DNA from: Anaeromicropila herbilytica
GTDB lineage: Bacteria; Bacillota; Clostridia; Lachnospirales; Lachnospiraceae
DNA: 64,000 nucleotides
Direction of reading: 5' to 3'
Assembly: GCF_016591975.1 (NCBI RefSeq)
Contig: NZ_AP024169.1
Span: 3,449,001-3,513,000 of the forward strand
Each line of letters starts with the position of its first letter. The stretch's first letter is position 1. The notes beneath the pieces were generated by a model. The model did no database searches. It was not told the origin of the DNA and was given only the letters and a program-made list of their open reading frames with translations. Shown in pieces: positions 43,995 to 52,599 of this stretch. The position numbers and the translations under genes are program-made.

Positions 43995-45221
43995 TTAATC
44001 TTCTTTTTTTCGTATTAAATCAAACTTTTCTAAATCTACACCAAAATCAACAAAGATCTTTTGCTTAGGATGTGGGCAGCTTTCCATGTCACAACCATTT
44101 TCATCAGTAATCTTAAGAACAGTCGCTTGCACATTCTCTCCACTTGGTTTCATAATCTCTACTGTTTCTCCAACAGAGAACTTATTTCTTTGTTCTAATT
44201 CGTATAATCCAGCTTCATTTTTACCATTAATAATACCTAAGTAAGTGTATTCTTTCACATACGTATTATTATCATAGATTTGTGTATTCTGATCTGGTTT
44301 ACCATAGAAGAAACCTGTAGTAAATTGACGATACGTACATTTTGCTATTTCTTCTTTATAATGAGGGATATTCTTCTTATAAAGTTCAGGATCAGCAAAA
44401 TAATCATCGATTGCTTGGCGATAGGTTCTTGTTACCGCTGCTACATAAAGTGCTGTCTTCATACGTCCTTCTATCTTGAAACTATCAATTCCTGCAGTAA
44501 CTAGATCATCAACGTGCTCAATCATGCAAAGATCTTTGGAATTAAAGATATAACTTCCTCTTTCATTCTCATAGACTGGCATGTATTCACCTGGACGAGT
44601 TTCCTCTGCTAGGTTATACTTCCAACGACATGGATGTGTACATTCACCTTTATTCGCATCTCTTCCAGTCATAAAGTTACTTAATAAGCATCTTCCTGAA
44701 TACGCCATACACATAGCACCATGGACAAAGGTTTCAATCTCTAGCTCATCTGGAATATTAGCACGAATATCAGCTATTTCTTTTACAGATAATTCTCTTG
44801 CAGACACAACTCTAGTCGCACCCATTCGGTTCCAAAAACGATAAGTAGCGTAATTTACGTTGTTTGCTTGTGTACTTATGTGCTTTTCAATATCAGGAAT
44901 TACATCCATCGCAATGGAGAATACCCCTGGATCCGAGATTATTACAGCATCTGGTTGAATCTCCTTTAGCTCTTTGAAATACTCTTCAACACCATCTAGA
45001 TCATCGTTATGCGCTGTAATGTTAGCTGTAATATAGACCTTTTTACCATGTTCATGAGCATAAGCTATACCTTTCATCATATCTTCCTTTGAGAAGTTCT
45101 TTGCTTTTGCTCTTAATCCAAACATTTCTCCACCAATGTATATTGCATCGGCGCCATAAGTGACAGCTACTTTTAATACCTCTAGATTACTTGCGGGTAT
45201 TAATAATTCTGGTTTTTTCAT
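43995..45221 (-). CDS. trhP: U32-family protein, probable prephenate-dependent tRNA uridine(34) hydroxylase
   Basis: 408 residues. Peptidase U32 fold with ELLIPASNLEVLKVAVTYGADAIYIGG and the signature ETFVHGAMCMAYSGRCLLSNF, GECTHPCRW (Fe-S ligands), KIEGRMKTALYVAAVTRTYR. Members once called collagenases (YrrO/TrhP) hydroxylate U34 of tRNA. The trmR gene just upstream methylates that hydroxyl group, which supports this role. A longer frame to 45263 lacks a ribosome site; MKKPELLIP is the family start. Confidence 0.88.
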   Translation of the reverse strand: MKKPELLIPASNLEVLKVAVTYGADAIYIGGEMFGLRAKAKNFSKEDMMKGIAYAHEHGKKVYITANITAHNDDLDGVEEYFKELKEIQPDAVIISDPGVFSIAMDVIPDIEKHISTQANNVNYATYRFWNRMGATRVVSARELSVKEIADIRANIPDELEIETFVHGAMCMAYSGRCLLSNFMTGRDANKGECTHPCRWKYNLAEETRPGEYMPVYENERGSYIFNSKDLCMIEHVDDLVTAGIDSFKIEGRMKTALYVAAVTRTYRQAIDDYFADPELYKKNIPHYKEEIAKCTYRQFTTGFFYGKPDQNTQIYDNNTYVKEYTYLGIINGKNEAGLYELEQRNKFSVGETVEIMKPSGENVQATVLKITDENGCDMESCPHPKQKIFVDFGVDLEKFDLIRKKED

Positions 45222-45367
45222 TTGATTCTCTCTCTTTCTATGTGGCCCATGTTTCCATAGCATGGACCGGATTTATATATATAAACCATAATGGTTTCTA
45301 TAAACCTAGTAAGCATACAACCCATTAAATGATAGAGCACCATTTACTGTATTATTAAATCATTGCT

Positions 45368-46021
45368 TTATTTCACTCTTGTACTAAGAGTCACTCCATC
45401 ACCAATAGGAAGTACTATTGTATCAAATTCGTCCATGTGTGTCAATGTATAGAGATACTCTCTCATTCTACTATGAATGGTACGGTTTCTTCTTGTGACA
45501 CCATATCTAGATTGAACAATATCTCCATCTTGAAGAACATTATCCGATACTAAAAGTCCTCCAACTGGTAGTAGTTTCATAATCTCAGGTAGAAAATTAA
45601 TGTATTGACCCTTGGCTGCATCCATGAACATAAAGTCATACTTTCCTTCCTTTAAGGTTAATTCCTTCAATATGTCAATCGCATCTCCCTCTAATAGGGT
45701 GATTTTACTTTCTCTGCCTGCACTTCGAATATTCTCTTTCGCTTTTTCAATACGAGAAGGCATCTTTTCAATTGTTGTGATATGAGCTGTATCTGGCATG
45801 TATTCACTCATAAGAATAGAAGAAAACCCAACTGCAGCACCTACCTCAAGAATATTTTCTGGTTTATTGTTTGTTAATAAAAATCTTAACAAAGACTGTG
45901 TTGCTTTTTTTATAATAGGTACATTGTCTGCTAACGCCTGTTCCTCTATTTCCTTTAAAAATTTTGGTGGTTCTTTTTCTAATGAAAATATATAAGCACC
46001 AATCCGTTCATTTACAATCAT
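45368..46021 (-). CDS. trmR: tRNA 5-hydroxyuridine methyltransferase
   Basis: 217-residue SAM-dependent O-methyltransferase of the YrrM/catechol-OMT group. Motifs: ILEVGAAVGFSSILMS (SAM), TIEKMPSRIEKAK, YDFMFMDAAKGQYINFLP and LVSDNVLQDG (metal ligands). Its placement before the U32 gene and after the MltG-like gene equals the B. subtilis order. It makes 5-methoxyuridine in tRNA. An AGGA-type site precedes the ATG. Confidence 0.88.
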   Translation of the reverse strand: MIVNERIGAYIFSLEKEPPKFLKEIEEQALADNVPIIKKATQSLLRFLLTNNKPENILEVGAAVGFSSILMSEYMPDTAHITTIEKMPSRIEKAKENIRSAGRESKITLLEGDAIDILKELTLKEGKYDFMFMDAAKGQYINFLPEIMKLLPVGGLLVSDNVLQDGDIVQSRYGVTRRNRTIHSRMREYLYTLTHMDEFDTIVLPIGDGVTLSTRVK

Positions 46022-46073
46022 CTTATCCTCCTTTGCAGCATTATCTGCAAATTTACTATATATTTATCAAATG

Positions 46074-46326
46074 ATTCGAAGCTCAAAAGCCTTTCATAAC
46101 ATACATTGTGTATATTGATGTATGATTATGAATTTAGGCGTAGTCCGGCTGAAAGCAACGTTTATATTTTGTCAAGACTCAAAGCGAAAATAGGAACGTT
46201 AGTGAGTATTTTCGCTTGTAATGAGGCTTGTAAAAAATATGATGCTTGAGGGAAAGGTAGCCCAAATTCATAATTATACAGCAATATACACTCAGTAAAC
46301 TAAAATAAGGCTTTTGCCTCTCGAAT
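46074..46326 (+). repeat. family A palindromic repeat, copy 4
   Basis: Core AAAAGCCTT (46085) to AAGGCTTTT (46315), outer ATTCGA/TCGAAT. Inside: GTGTATATTG/CAATATACAC, ATTATGAATTT/AAATTCATAAT, conserved GGCGTAGTCCGGCTGAAA, variable stem AGCA/TGCT, ATATTTTG-CAAG-CTC/GAG-CTTG-AAAATAT, and AAGCGAAAATA/TATTTTCGCTT. It lies between the MltG-like gene and trmR. Confidence 0.88.
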
Positions 46327-46348
46327 TATCATTATTATCTTTTCCTTT

Positions 46349-46377
46349 AAAAAAGCTGTCCCATTTCAGGACAGCCT
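46349..46377 (-). terminator. terminator of the MltG-like gene
   Basis: On the minus strand AAGGCTGTCC-tgaaat-GGGACAGCTTTTTT: strong stem with a T-run. Confidence 0.85.
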
Positions 46378-46392
46378 TACATTTTATATTCA

Positions 46393-46803
46393 CTACTCTT
46401 TTGATACTTTATCCTTATTTGAAGCTACCTTGGTGATTACATCAAGAATTTCGCTATAAGTCATCGAAGAATTTAAAATATACTTACCTGGTAAAATAGC
46501 TTGTTCTGTAAGTTTTGCTTTTACAAAAAATGAATATTTATCTGCAATCAATCGATTTGATTCAAGCACCTTAGCAAGGTCTAAAGTTGATTCTCCTTTA
46601 TTTACCTTTATCTGTGCCTCATGACCTGGCTTAGAATCAACGACTACGTTACCAAAGACTTGGTATGAGAAGTTGTATGCTTTTGTTGTCAGCATCATTA
46701 TTAACAGAATAACTACAACATAAAAAACTAAATTTAGGGACAACTGTAATATAAAACTCATGAATTTCATAAAACTATTCGCTTTACTTCGCTGTGCAGT
46801 CAT
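46393..46803 (-). CDS. short MltG/YceG-like membrane protein without catalytic domain
   Basis: 136 residues: an N-terminal transmembrane helix (about 20-44), then a LysM-like domain as in MltG (INKGESTLDLAKVLESNRLIADKYSFFVKAKLTE ... GKYILNSSMTYSEILDVI). Full MltG is over 330 residues and carries a catalytic Glu in its C-terminal domain; that domain is absent and no fragment is found after the stop. The position before trmR is where mltG stands in other Firmicutes, so this is probably a reduced version that may have lost lytic activity. Confidence 0.75.
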   Translation of the reverse strand: MTAQRSKANSFMKFMSFILQLSLNLVFYVVVILLIMMLTTKAYNFSYQVFGNVVVDSKPGHEAQIKVNKGESTLDLAKVLESNRLIADKYSFFVKAKLTEQAILPGKYILNSSMTYSEILDVITKVASNKDKVSKE

Positions 46804-46835
46804 TTACAATTCCCCCTTCATAATTTTTCTTGTCA

Positions 46836-48506
46836 TTATACTTCCATAATAATTGGTAAAATCATAGGATTTCTCTTTGTTTTCTTCCATAAGTAATCAC
46901 TTAAGGAGTCTTTGATTTCAGTCTTAATCTTACCCCAATCTGTAACGTTTTTACTTAAACATTTATCGAGTGCATTATTCACTACTTCTCTAGCCTCATC
47001 CATAAGATTTTCTGATTCTCTAACATATACAAAACCTCTTGATACGATATCTGGTCCTGAAAGTATTTGATTACTGAATTTTTCTAATGTTACAACAACA
47101 ATTAATAATCCATTTTCTGATAGATGTTGTCTATCTCTTAATACGATATTACCAACATCACCAACACCAAGTCCATCTACTAGGATACCTTGAGCTGGTA
47201 CTTTACCTACAACTTTACCAGATTCACTGCTTAATTCTAATACATCTCCAGATGAGATAAGGAATATATTGTCTTTATCAATTCCCATAGTCTCAGCTAC
47301 TTCTGCATGCTTCATAAGATGTCTATATTCACCATGAACTGGTACTGAGTATTTTGGTTTTGTTAATGCATAGATTAATTTAATCTCTTCTTGGCAAGCA
47401 TGTCCTGATACATGCGTATCTTGGAAGATGACTTTTGCACCTTTCATTGATAACTCATTAATTACCTTTGATACTGGTTTCTCATTACCTGGGATAGGTG
47501 TTGAACTAAAGATTACCGTATCTCCTGGTTTAATTGTAACTTTCTTGTGGATAGAAGCTGCCATTCTTGATAAAGCCGCCATAGCTTCTCCTTGGCTACC
47601 TGTCGTAATTAATACGATTTGATCATCAGTATAATTCTTCATCTGCTCAATATCAATTAATATATTTTCAGGCATATTAATATATCCAAGTTCTCTGGCC
47701 GTTGTAATAATATTTACCATACTTCTGCCTTCAATAACAACTTTTCGACCATATTTATGAGCGGAATTAATAATCTGCTGAACTCTGTCAACGTTAGAAG
47801 CAAAAGTCGCTACAATAATTCTATGCTTTGTATTCTCTGCAAATATATTATCAAAAGCTTTACCAACTGTTCTTTCTGACATGGTATAGCCTGGTCTTTC
47901 TATATTAGTACTGTCACATAATAACGCTAATACACCCTTTTTACCAATCTCAGCAAAACGTTGTAGATCAATTACACTACCAAATACTGGTGTATAATCC
48001 ACTTTAAAGTCACCTGTATGAACAATAATTCCTGCTGGTGAATAGATAGCTAATGCAGCTGAATCAGCAATACTATGATTTGTACGTATAAATTCGATAC
48101 GGAAGCATCCTAGATTGATACTTTGTCCATATTTTATTACTTTTCTTTTCGTTGATTTTAATAAATTATGCTCTTTTAATTTGTTCTCAATAATTCCTAC
48201 TGTAAGCTTCGTTGCATAAATAGGAACATTAATATCTTTTAAGACATATGGCAGACCACCAATATGATCTTCATGTCCATGTGTAATGATAAAGCCTTTT
48301 ACTTTATCAATATTTTCTTTAAGATAAGTCACATCTGGAATTACTAAATCAATTCCTAACATCTCATCTTCTGGGAATGAAAGTCCACAATCTACTACTA
48401 TAATACTATCTTCGTATTCAAATGCAGTAATGTTCATTCCGATTTGTTCTAATCCTCCAAGAGGAATGATCTTAATCCCCTTGCTTTTTTCTTCTTTTTG
48501 TTTCAA
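46836..48506 (-). CDS. rnj: ribonuclease J
   Basis: 556-residue metallo-beta-lactamase/beta-CASP nuclease with 5' exonuclease and endonuclease activity in mRNA decay and rRNA maturation. THGHEDHIGGLPYVL (HxHxDH), VDCGLSFP and the later HTGDFKVDYTP and TTGSQGE motifs are intact; VHGEYRHLMKHAEVA is the beta-CASP end. TTG start behind GGAGG, nine bases. It is upstream of the MltG-like gene (32 bp apart). Confidence 0.93.
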   Translation of the reverse strand: MKQKEEKSKGIKIIPLGGLEQIGMNITAFEYEDSIIVVDCGLSFPEDEMLGIDLVIPDVTYLKENIDKVKGFIITHGHEDHIGGLPYVLKDINVPIYATKLTVGIIENKLKEHNLLKSTKRKVIKYGQSINLGCFRIEFIRTNHSIADSAALAIYSPAGIIVHTGDFKVDYTPVFGSVIDLQRFAEIGKKGVLALLCDSTNIERPGYTMSERTVGKAFDNIFAENTKHRIIVATFASNVDRVQQIINSAHKYGRKVVIEGRSMVNIITTARELGYINMPENILIDIEQMKNYTDDQIVLITTGSQGEAMAALSRMAASIHKKVTIKPGDTVIFSSTPIPGNEKPVSKVINELSMKGAKVIFQDTHVSGHACQEEIKLIYALTKPKYSVPVHGEYRHLMKHAEVAETMGIDKDNIFLISSGDVLELSSESGKVVGKVPAQGILVDGLGVGDVGNIVLRDRQHLSENGLLIVVVTLEKFSNQILSGPDIVSRGFVYVRESENLMDEAREVVNNALDKCLSKNVTDWGKIKTEIKDSLSDYLWKKTKRNPMILPIIMEV

Positions 48507-48620
48507 AAGATTGCACCTCCAATGGTTTATTTTACTCCATATATTCTAAGTGCATTCCATATTAAATTAGTTTTGAGATTATGATACAATCCGTTAAAAC
48601 GAAACAATCCAATCTATCCA

Positions 48621-49076
48621 TTAATTATTCTTATCAGAGCATTCCTTGCAATGTCCAAATAATTTCACTTCATGGTCAACAACTTCAAATCCCATAGACT
48701 TTTTTATTCTATCCTCTAAAGTCTCGAGTAAATCATCTTCAAACGATAATACTTTACCACAATCTAGGCAAATCAAATGATGATGGTGATGCTTAGTATT
48801 CAAATCTGCCATTTTGCCAATTTCATACCTTACGTATCCGTCATCTAAATTCAATTTATCGATAAGGTTTAACTCTGATAATAACTGAATTGTACGGTAA
48901 ACAGTTGCTAATCCAATCTCAGGATATTTCTCTTTTACAAATTCATATATCTCTTCAGCAGTTAAATGCTTACCAGGTCTATTCTGCAATACTTCAAGAA
49001 TTGCAACCCTCTGCGTTGTTACCTTTAAACCATTATTTTTTAATAATTCTTTAAATCGTTCCTGATTTTCGGGCAT
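48621..49076 (-). CDS. Fur-family metal/peroxide regulator
   Basis: 151 residues. Winged helix (RFKELLKNNGLKVTTQRVAILEVLQ ... GLATVYRTIQLLSEL), the HHHHHLICLDCGK metal-site stretch and a second CxxC near the end (GHCKEC). Could be Fur, Zur or PerR; I cannot tell from sequence. A longer frame to 49097 exists, but MPENQERF follows TAGGTGA and fits the family. Fits the Firmicutes order with DUF1292 and ruvX upstream. Confidence 0.9.
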   Translation of the reverse strand: MPENQERFKELLKNNGLKVTTQRVAILEVLQNRPGKHLTAEEIYEFVKEKYPEIGLATVYRTIQLLSELNLIDKLNLDDGYVRYEIGKMADLNTKHHHHHLICLDCGKVLSFEDDLLETLEDRIKKSMGFEVVDHEVKLFGHCKECSDKNN

Positions 49077-49146
49077 ATAATCACCTATCTCTAACAATTT
49101 TTCTAGTCTAATTTAATAATTCATGCAATTAAATTCTTTTTAATCA

Positions 49147-49410
49147 TTACATTTCAATATCAATATCATCCAATGTCTCTTCAAAAATCTTAGCAATCAA
49201 CTTTAATTCATTATCATCTTCAACGATATCATAGATTGCATCTTCATCTTCTTCTTGTGATATATCTTTTAATATTAAAGCTTCCGCTTCATCATCATCT
49301 CTATCTGTTACTAATATATAATTAATTCCATTCAGTTTTGTTTGTTCTAAAACATAAAACTCAATCTCTTCATTATCTTCAGTTGTAAAAATTAATTTTT
49401 CTTGTTCCAT
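49147..49410 (-). CDS. DUF1292 (YrzB) protein
   Basis: 87-residue acidic protein. EKLIFTTEDNEEIEFYVLEQTKLNGINYILV and the Asp/Glu-rich middle match YrzB. Always near ruvX and ireB in Firmicutes; function unknown. AGGAG precedes the ATG. Confidence 0.9.
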   Translation of the reverse strand: MEQEKLIFTTEDNEEIEFYVLEQTKLNGINYILVTDRDDDEAEALILKDISQEEDEDAIYDIVEDDNELKLIAKIFEETLDDIDIEM

Positions 49411-49469
49411 ACAGCAAACGCTCCTTATACTTCTTACATAGTTGCTACTAATCCGAATGATTGCAACAT

Positions 49470-49919
49470 TTATATCGATTCTTTATTTATATTCTCTTGG
49501 AACTTTAGCCCGTCTAGATAACCTTGCAATATAAATACTGCCGCTACTTTATCTACAACTTTACTTCTATCTTCTCTTCGAACATCACCTTCTATTAATG
49601 TTTGATGAGCTGCTACAGTTGATAGTCTTTCATCCCATAAGATTACTTCTTTATTGGTTCTTCTTTTTAACATCTCAGCAAATTCTTCGGACTTAAGTGC
49701 ACGGTCTCCCACTGTATTATTCATATTCTTAGGATATCCTAATACAATTCTATCGACGTTATATTCTATGATTAAAGCTTCTATTCTTGCTAATGTTTGT
49801 CTTAATTTATTTTCTTGCTGTCTTCTAATAACTTCTATACCTTGCGCTGTTAGAAGAAGTTCATCACTGATTGCTACACCAACAGTTGTTGAGCCATAAT
49901 CAAGCCCCATAATCCTCAT
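49470..49919 (-). CDS. ruvX: RuvX/YqgF Holliday-junction-resolvase-like / rRNA maturation nuclease
   Basis: 149 residues. The RNase H-like start MRIMGLDYGSTTVGVAISD carries the first catalytic Asp; YPKNMNN, WDERLST and VVDKVAAVFILQGYL give the others. It takes part in pre-16S rRNA processing. The first ATG of the frame lacks a Shine-Dalgarno site, while TGGAG stands six bases before the ATG at 49919. Confidence 0.9.
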   Translation of the reverse strand: MRIMGLDYGSTTVGVAISDELLLTAQGIEVIRRQQENKLRQTLARIEALIIEYNVDRIVLGYPKNMNNTVGDRALKSEEFAEMLKRRTNKEVILWDERLSTVAAHQTLIEGDVRREDRSKVVDKVAAVFILQGYLDGLKFQENINKESI

Positions 49920-50030
49920 ATAAAACTCCATTCAGGGATACTTTATCCCTTATTCTATTTAATTTCCTATTGTTCGATTTCTACGATAATCAAATTCTAT
50001 TCTAAATATAATCATCAAATTAATATTATT

Positions 50031-50413
50031 TTCAATGGAAGCCTTTTTATATAAATTGGAAGTGAAAACTTATCTTAGATTACGATTAATATAGTCTTTT
50101 AATAATTCTTCTAAAATTTCATCCTTTTCCACTTTCATAATTAAACTTCTCGCACCATTATGGCTTGTGATATAGGTTGGGTCACCAGACATTACATAAC
50201 CGACAATTTGGTTTACAGGATTATAACCTTTTTCAGTTAATGCATTATATACCTTTGCTAAAATGTCTTTTACTTTAATCTCTGGCTCTTTCTTTACTTT
50301 AAAATACTGAGTGTTATGAATCTCTTGCATTCTTTCACGTCCTTTCTTATAATCTAGTCCATGAAGATGTATTATAACTATGATCTTGTACAATTAAAAG
50401 GCTTCCATTGAAT
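50031..50413. repeat. 17-bp perfect inverted repeats flanking ireB
   Basis: TTCAATGGAAGCCTTTT (50031-50047) and its exact reverse complement AAAAGGCTTCCATTGAA (50397-50413) stand on either side of the ireB gene, about 350 bp apart. In RNA they could pair and close the whole ireB transcript into a loop. Might be a relic of an element insertion. Confidence 0.7.
50070..50330 (-). CDS. ireB: IreB-family regulatory phosphoprotein
   Basis: 86 residues (DUF965). NTQYFKVKKEPE has the Thr residue phosphorylated by the Ser/Thr kinase IreK in enterococci; YNPVNQIVGYVMSGDPTYITSHNGAR is the conserved core. The ATG at 50330 follows AAGGAC. An upstream in-frame start at 50393 would give a non-family extension. 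Confidence 0.92.
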   Translation of the reverse strand: MQEIHNTQYFKVKKEPEIKVKDILAKVYNALTEKGYNPVNQIVGYVMSGDPTYITSHNGARSLIMKVEKDEILEELLKDYINRNLR

Positions 50414-50495
50414 TTTATTTACTATCTAATTGTACTTTCATTATCTGTTATAATATTCTAAGTTATATATATATTAATATAAATTTCTAAAAAAT

Positions 50496-51965
50496 TCAAT
50501 CTATTATTTCACATAACAGAATATCGTTCTTTCGTTCACCTGTTACTTTTACTCTAATTATTTGATTAGAGTAGTCTTTATCATTAGGTATTCCTAATTT
50601 TACATATCTTTCGTTATGACCTATCTGATATTTCACATCATCTATAGTAACCTCTTCTTCTACTAAGAGATTCTGAGTTTTTCCTATAAAATAATCTTGA
50701 TAATTATTTCTTAGATTACTTTCTAATTCGATTAATTCATTGCTTCTCTCATGCTTGATCTTATCATCAACTTGATTTGGCATTAGCTCCGCTTTTGTCC
50801 CTTTTCTTTTTGAATATTTAAAGATGTGCATTTGAGCAAAAGATACTTCCTCAAGGAAATTCTTAGAATCTATAAAATCTTCTATGGTTTCTCCTGGGAA
50901 TCCCACAATAACATCTGTTGTTATCGCTGGATGTTCAAAGTATTTTCTCAACAATTCGCATTTCTCAAAATATTCTTCTTTTGTATATTTACGATTCATT
51001 CTCTTAAGTGTGTTATTACATCCACTTTGAAGAGAAAGGTGAAAATGTGGACAGAATTTCTTATTTTCAGATAATGTTTTCGCAAATTCTTCTGTTATAA
51101 TTCTAGGTTCTAGGGAACCTAATCGGATTCTTTCAATTCCTTCCACCATGCTAATTTCACAGATTAAATTCAATAAATCAGACTCATTTTTATTATAATC
51201 CATCGTTTCTAATGTACTATTGTAAGACGTCTCTTGATTTGTTATTTGGTTAGTCTCTTCGCTAGTTACTTGTTGACTCGCTTTATTAAAGTCAATTCCA
51301 TATGAGGATAAATGAATTCCTGTTAGAACAATTTCTTTGTATCCTTTTTCTACTAAACGCTTTACTTCGCCTGTAATTTCCTCCTTCTTTCTACTTCTAA
51401 CTCGCCCTCTGGCATAAGGAATAATACAATAGGAACAGAATTGATTACATCCATCTTGAATCTTAATATAAGCTCTTGTCTTCTCACCCATGGATTCAAT
51501 TCTTAATTCTTCATATTCACTTTCTCTATCTATATCTATTATTGCCTGATTATTTAATTTATTCTCGATATAACCATGAAGAATATCAACGATATAGCTT
51601 TTTTGATTATTTCCTACTACTACATCAATCATTTCATCTGCTTCAAGGGTATCTTTTGCTGCTTGTACATAACAACCAGCAGCAACTACAATTGCATTTT
51701 CATTATTCTTCTTTGCTTTATGAAGCATTTGTCTAGATTTACGATCGGCTATATTGGTTACTGTACATGTATTGATAACATAAATATCTGCTTCCTCATG
51801 AAATTCTTTAATTTCACAACCAGCATCTTCGAATAATTTCTTCATTGCGTCTGTTTCATATGAGTTTACTTTACATCCCAATGTTAAAAAAGCTACTCTT
51901 CTATTTAAAGAAATGCTCGTATTTCTTATATCCATTGCTTCATCTATATTATTTATTTCTTTCAT
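50496..51965 (-). CDS. mtaB: tRNA t6A37 methylthiotransferase
   Basis: 489-residue radical-SAM methylthiotransferase converting t6A37 to ms2t6A37 in tRNA. UPF0004 domain with Cys31 (GCKVNSYETD), Cys67 and Cys98; radical-SAM cluster Cys173, Cys177, Cys180 (DGCNQFCSYC); C-terminal TRAM-like part. A stretch of about 35 residues, Ser/Thr/Asn-rich (227-261), is inserted after HLSSYGIDF and is not usual. RBS is weak. Monocistronic and divergent from the second HPr-like gene. Confidence 0.92.
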   Translation of the reverse strand: MKEINNIDEAMDIRNTSISLNRRVAFLTLGCKVNSYETDAMKKLFEDAGCEIKEFHEEADIYVINTCTVTNIADRKSRQMLHKAKKNNENAIVVAAGCYVQAAKDTLEADEMIDVVVGNNQKSYIVDILHGYIENKLNNQAIIDIDRESEYEELRIESMGEKTRAYIKIQDGCNQFCSYCIIPYARGRVRSRKKEEITGEVKRLVEKGYKEIVLTGIHLSSYGIDFNKASQQVTSEETNQITNQETSYNSTLETMDYNKNESDLLNLICEISMVEGIERIRLGSLEPRIITEEFAKTLSENKKFCPHFHLSLQSGCNNTLKRMNRKYTKEEYFEKCELLRKYFEHPAITTDVIVGFPGETIEDFIDSKNFLEEVSFAQMHIFKYSKRKGTKAELMPNQVDDKIKHERSNELIELESNLRNNYQDYFIGKTQNLLVEEEVTIDDVKYQIGHNERYVKLGIPNDKDYSNQIIRVKVTGERKNDILLCEIID

Positions 51966-52108
51966 TTCAATTCCTTTCGGTACAAATTGCCCTAATTGTA
52001 TCTTAACATTTTATCTGTTTTTCACTATTATCTGACTTTAGTATTCAAATTGACATTTTCTTCGTATATTATCACTTTTTGGGTATTTATTTTTATATAC
52101 TTTGTATA

Positions 52109-52137
52109 TTGACTTTTATTTCTTCAAAATGTAGTAT
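52109..52137 (+). promoter_or_regulatory. promoter of the second HPr-like gene
   Basis: TTGACT (52109-52114), 17-bp spacer, TAGTAT (52132-52137); AGGAGG follows at about 52155. Confidence 0.65.
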
Positions 52138-52168
52138 ATACATATATATATTAAAAGGAGGGTTTACA

Positions 52169-52402
52169 ATGAAAACAGTTAAAATATCATTAAATTCAAT
52201 CGATAAGGTAAAATCATTTGTTAACGATGTAACAAAATTTGATTCAGATTTTGATCTAGTTTCAGGAAGATATGTAATTGATGCTAAATCAATTATGGGT
52301 ATTTTCAGTTTAGATTTATCTAAACCAATCGATCTTAATATCCACAATGAAGAAAGTGTTGATAAGATTCTTTCAATTCTTAATCCTTACATTGTTGAAT
52401 AA
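52169..52402 (+). CDS. HPr-like protein lacking the active-site histidine (paralog 2)
   Basis: 77 residues. Like paralog 1 it keeps the HPr Ser46 region (IDAKSIMGIFSLDLSKP, Ser41) and lacks the His15 motif; NDVTKFDSDFDLVSGRYV occupies that place. AAGGAGGG stands eight bases before the ATG at 52169; an upstream start at 52079 lacks such a site. Own promoter and terminator. The two paralogs share SGR(F/Y)V(V/I)DAKSIMG, so they are one subfamily. Confidence 0.75.
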   Translation: MKTVKISLNSIDKVKSFVNDVTKFDSDFDLVSGRYVIDAKSIMGIFSLDLSKPIDLNIHNEESVDKILSILNPYIVE

Positions 52403-52433
52403 ATCTTTATATTAATTAAAGTAATTAATGTGG

Positions 52434-52460
52434 AGAGGATACGAAGTATCCTCTTTTTTT
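52434..52460 (+). terminator. terminator of the second HPr-like gene
   Basis: AGAGGATAC-gaa-GTATCCTCT plus seven or more T residues, 30 bp past the stop. Confidence 0.92.
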
Positions 52461-52518
52461 ATTACTCATATTCATGTTTTCAATAATTTTCTAACTATTA
52501 AATTTTTTCCTACTTAAC

Positions 52519-52594
52519 ATTAGAATTTCAAAAGTCATTCATAGTTAAAATTGTGTATATCGATAAACTAAATCATGACTTTTGACATTCTAAT
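52519..52594. repeat. 76-bp palindromic element, possible internal-deletion form of family A
   Basis: ATTAGAAT-TCAAAAGTCAT and ATGACTTTTGA-ATTCTAAT form terminal arms; TTGTGTATATCGAT in the middle recalls family A's TGTATATTGAT. Six bases past the thiI stop. Confidence 0.65.
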
Positions 52595-52599
52595 CTCAT

